The notes under the pieces: generated by a model
Databases searched by the model: none
The model's input: only the letters and a program-made list of their open reading frames with translations
Told to the model about the DNA's origin: nothing
DNA from: Sinonovacula constricta
Lineage: Eukaryota; Mollusca; Bivalvia; Cardiida; Solecurtidae
Reading direction: 5' to 3'
DNA length: 64,000 nt
Assembly (NCBI GenBank): GCA_007844125.1
Contig: CM017567.1
Span: forward strand, 39,139,440 to 39,203,439
Translations under genes and position numbers: made by a program
Shown: piece after piece, positions 60,982 to 64,000 of the stretch
Layout: each line of letters starts with the position of its first letter
How positions within the stretch are numbered: the first letter of the stretch is position 1

Positions 60982-60990
60982 GATGATGAC

Positions 60991-61044
<54 letters not shown>

Positions 61045-62352
61045 CGATGATGATGGTGATGATGAGGATGATACTGCTGATGATGGTGATTACGTTGGTA
61101 ATAATGATAAGAAGGATGAGGATGATAACTATAATTTTTAAATTTTCTCAACAGCCATTTGTCGACCAAGCTGTTTGAATCAGGGTAGGTGTACATATCC
61201 AAACACGTGCAAGTGCCTAACAACATCTTCTGGGCCATTTTGCGGTTCATGTAAGTCCTTGTTTTTGACATCTCAAATTGCGCGGGCACAACAGTGGTTA
61301 TTTTCTTTAAATTGCGAATTTTTGCGATTTTTTCTGAAGGAAAGATCCTATGGCTGTTAGGTTGCATAGCACCACAACCGAAGTCTGCCGTGAAAATATG
61401 CATATTAAGCTCATAACGCTTCAGATGGTAAATATGCGGACAATATAGTAGCAAAAAGACGTCCAATATAATCAGGCCTTTACAAGTTTAAACATATTTC
61501 ATTGCCAGAATTCGACGATACATATAAGATATTATAAATATGAAAATTCGGCATTGAGCCTGGAATGCAATATATCAGCATATTTATATTTATTTACTGT
61601 TAAAGTCAAAGACAGGTTATGGGAATCATGAAAAAAAAATTCCCGAGATTTGACTTCCGTTTATATTAACGCTTATCACCCCCAAAAAATTATCATGCAA
61701 GCAGAGAGAAGATAAGAGGACAAATAGTTACCATGGCAATACCCAATATTCAATCCAATTATGTTTCAGTGACCTGCTCTTACAGGAAACCATGCTACCC
61801 CGGGGACTGTGTTGGTGGTACCACGTGTGAGTGCGAACAGAAGTTCTCCTACGTCAATGACACCGAGGGATGCACACAGTGTACGTGAACTTGTATGTAC
61901 CTCGATGTGTTGATTTGCAAAGAAAGATGATGAATGATGTTTATAGTGATGATGAGCGATTATAAGTGCTGATGATTGATGATATTATAACAAAAGATTA
62001 AACAATAATATATCATTATTATTAGAATGGTGATGATGATAATGATGATGACGGGGATGATGATGTTGCTGCTGCTGCTGCTGCTGATGATGATGATGAT
62101 GACAATGAGGATATGCTGATATTGATGATGATGTTTTGCTACTCCTGCTCCTGTTGATGATGATTATAGTGGACATGTTTTTTTTAATATTTTTATACAT
62201 CTTCTTTGACCAACAGTCAATGACCCTAGCCTTGAGCCAATCATAACCAAGAGCTTCGTGACCCTGTCGAATGTCAGGAGAGTGGATAACCTGACCAACT
62301 TCATGTTTGTGTTGGAGGGTACAAACAAATCGTACACAGATGTTGTCTGGAT
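56141..62352 (+). CDS. Paralogue of gene 1: secreted/membrane EGF-like protein, probably receptor kinase-like (gene 2, 3' end outside window)
   Basis: Six exons: 56141-56235, 59348-59416, 60570-60670, 61155-61250, 61770-61880 and 62217-62352, all GT-AG and in phase. Exon 1 encodes a signal peptide (MAHAGKC, then CALLLCGIVLVL and a polar cleavage region near TAEG). Exon 2 gives RYYCACWYMRW. Exons 3-6 equal the first four gene 1 exons in size and phase, with about 70-80% residue identity in exons 4-6 (25/33, 27/37, 35/44). The start is chosen because it follows a TATA/Inr pair and opens a hydrophobic leader. The exon matching gene 1 4229-4383 is not in the remaining 1.6 kb, so the gene continues past the right edge. 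That it ends in a kinase-like domain is inferred from gene 1 only. Confidence 0.82.
56396..56478. repeat. (AT)n microsatellite in gene 2 intron 1
   Basis: About 83 bp of uninterrupted AT dinucleotides, cruciform-prone. Confidence 0.95.
56806..57102 (-). mobile_element. tRNA-derived SINE, family 1
   Basis: Same family as 6551-6862, reverse orientation, in gene 2 intron 1; the head is slightly truncated (ends at CTCTACCGATTG). Confidence 0.75.
57711..58021 (+). mobile_element. tRNA-derived SINE, family 1
   Basis: Head CCTGGTAGCGCAATCTGTAG with box B GGTTCAATCCCGGGCC, then the family body, ending CGATAAATCCAGCAAACAAA. In gene 2 intron 1, opposed to the copy at 56806. Confidence 0.8.
58693..59065. 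repeat. (TCAA)n tetranucleotide satellite
   Basis: About 370 bp of TCAA/TCAG/TCTA units in higher-order blocks of about 24 bp in gene 2 intron 1. The 189-aa ORF (repeated INQS) is an artefact. Confidence 0.93.
59454..59771. mobile_element. MITE with TTAA target site
   Basis: 318 bp with perfect 15-bp ends CTTAAAGGTGGTATC and GATACCACCTTTAAG. Read as TTAA target duplications around AGGTGGTATC ends, this fits piggyBac- or Kolobok-type non-autonomous elements. Starts 37 bp after the donor of gene 2 exon 2. Confidence 0.75.
59993..60400. mobile_element. MITE with CAATCGGAAC termini
   Basis: Left GCAATCGGAACACCTCGG, right CCCGAGAAGTTCCGATTG, imperfect inverted repeats about 400 bp apart. A shorter relative lies at 28897-29021. 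In gene 2 intron 2. Confidence 0.62.
60800..61130. repeat. (GAT)n triplet satellite in gene 2 intron
   Basis: Long GAT/GATGGT tract in the 484-bp intron between exons 60570-60670 and 61155-61250, ending about 25 bp before the acceptor. ORFs on both strands here are low-complexity artefacts. Confidence 0.93.
62030..62165. repeat. (GAT)n/(GCT)n triplet repeats in gene 2 intron
   Basis: Interrupted GAT and GCT units in the 336-bp intron homologous to the triplet-rich intron 3103-3441 of gene 1. Confidence 0.88.
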
Positions 62353-64000
62353 GTAAGAGTTTCTTTTGTTTGTGAAAATAATTTTAGTCATTATAGCTTT
62401 TTGGTGGAGGAAGACCTAATACAAGTGTCAGGGTAGAACCAGTGTTTGTGCAATAAAGTAAAAACAGTAAAAGAAAATCATGGGTCCTTAATCATTTAAG
62501 AAAGTTTTGGTCATGTGCTTGTTTTTCTTCTAGAAATGGTTTTTGATAAAAATGCCTATTTTCATTTTTTTCTGACAAAAACATTAAACTTTATTTAATT
62601 ATTAAACTTCTAGTAGTTAAAATTGAAATAGTTAAAAACAATAAAGTGTAAAGATATAATTGATAAATGACAAAGAGATTAAAAATGATAGTTTTAAATA
62701 CATTTTTGTTTACATTTTCCTACCCACCTTGTTTTACATAGGATAATAAGAAAAAGTAATTACTACATATATTAAAATTTAAACTCTAGACAAATTCAAA
62801 GAGGCTGAACGTAAAAAGGACAAAACATTGCTCACAGAGACCAGACATTTCATTGATATGAGTTATTGTATCATGACTTCTTAGTTTTTCTTAAGTCCTT
62901 AAGAATTATTGCATACAATCTAAAAATAGCATCAATAGCAACAAAACCCACATAAATATTAACATACAACAATATTTATTCCCCACAGGAACATGCAACT
63001 TAATATTCACATCTAATTGATATCTTCCATGTTTAAATGTCCTCAACAAACAATTACTATAACTATTTAATCAAACACAATATTTAAACTGCACAAATAT
63101 GTGTATTGTGCAGTCTTCAATAAACAACCATGTGTGTCTTCATACAATTTACATGTCTAATTAACTTGAGGTTCCTGTTTGTAGCTGCATTTTTTTTAAA
63201 AAGTGCGTTGAACTTCCCAAGAGGGGTTTTGATTAATAATTGTATACCATAATATGGCACACAGGATAATTTATTTGCCTGACCTGTGTTTGAGAAATGA
63301 GCACCAAGGACACTCAACTTATCGCAGTTAACAGAAAACGCCCCAAACAGACGTACAACGTATGCAAAGATACATATGCAAAAATGAAAAAAAAATCTAA
63401 ATTCTTTTATACACTTCATTCAATACGATTACTTTTAAAATATAAGTTCAATTTGAACTTTACAGCTACACCCGCCTATTTGTATACAGATGTACAAATA
63501 GATATACGCGAACTGTTGATGTGATTATTGGTCTTACAAAGAAGTTCAGTAGTTCAAGGTTCAAAATCAAGTTTCGTTCACATCAGACTATAAAAGATGT
63601 TCTTAATCAAATTTCTGCTTTGATGATCATGATAATAGCAACGATTGCGAAAAGTTACAATAGAATCACTAATTTTGATCATAAGACAGTTGTTGTCAAT
63701 CAGCAAATAAATATCTACTGTCACAAAGCTTTTACAAATAATTATGTGTAAAATATACAGCATATCAAGAAAACTAAATACATATAACCTATATGATATT
63801 TTAAAATAACTGCGAGTGTTTGTTCCAAATGGTAAGAAAACAACAGAGGTTATCTAATGAAAAAATACAGACATTACCCCACCCACTTAATTAAACACAG
63901 TAAGTTCAGAAACATGGCTGCCTGATGCATGTTTGGAAAATTAACTTTATGTTTAAATATACGCACTGAAGTAATAAAGTCCGTACAATCCATGATCACT
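62353..64000. other. Gene 2 intron running to the window edge
   Basis: No match to the gene 1 exon 4229-4383 was found here. 62395-62455 carries a fragment (AGTGTCAGGGTAGAACCA) also seen at 17975-18005, probably the tail of SINE family 3. The rest is AT-rich without recognised features. Confidence 0.55.

Noticed and set aside
60762..61466. 234-aa His/Ser/Ile-rich minus ORF
   Set aside because: Translation of a GAT satellite, antisense to gene 2 exon 61155-61250.

Overview
The window looks like nuclear DNA from a lophotrochozoan animal, most likely a mollusc. This is inference: long AT-rich spliceosomal introns, an EGF/FN3 receptor-kinase architecture, tRNA-derived SINEs, a Jockey-type LINE, and mariner and MULE-like relics. 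I recognised no rRNA gene, functional tRNA or CRISPR array.

Gene 1 (plus strand, entering from the left edge, stop at 27945) is a receptor-type tyrosine kinase homologue. I rebuilt 27 exons by hand. They join without a frame break into 1,211 codons plus stop: cysteine-rich and EGF-like exons, a long ectodomain of no family I can name, one FN3-like module, one transmembrane helix and a complete tyrosine-kinase-like domain. That domain has lost its catalytic residues: HRD reads HRR, DFG reads GFG, the alphaC Glu is Met, the glycine loop is degenerate and the activation loop has no Tyr. It should be a receptor pseudokinase. Its introns hold two large minisatellites (26 bp and 49 bp units), SINEs, and MITE-like elements, one of them nested and one ending about 15 bp before an exon.

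From about 28.1 to 56.0 kb I see no host gene. The interval holds a 4.3 kb fold-back-like element (31540-35830) with long terminal inverted repeats and opposed arrays of a 62-bp palindrome-bearing unit, split by a 2.4 kb TIR element. Next come a decayed minus-strand transposon gene (36.7-39.7 kb), exon-like minus-strand fossils (41.3-42.0 kb), a decayed MULE-type transposase (43.1-44.9 kb), a mariner relic with a putative 177-bp intron (45.4-46.7 kb), and a decayed Jockey-type LINE (about 47.5-53.06 kb) interrupted by a TIR element and followed head-to-tail by a 5'-truncated second copy.

Gene 2 (plus strand, from 56141 past the right edge) is a head-to-tail paralogue of gene 1. It has a TATA/initiator promoter, a signal-peptide exon and five further exons; four of these match the first four exons of gene 1 in length, phase and sequence. 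Its kinase region is outside the window, so whether it is active cannot be judged here. Together the genes mark a tandem duplication later inflated by different mobile elements.
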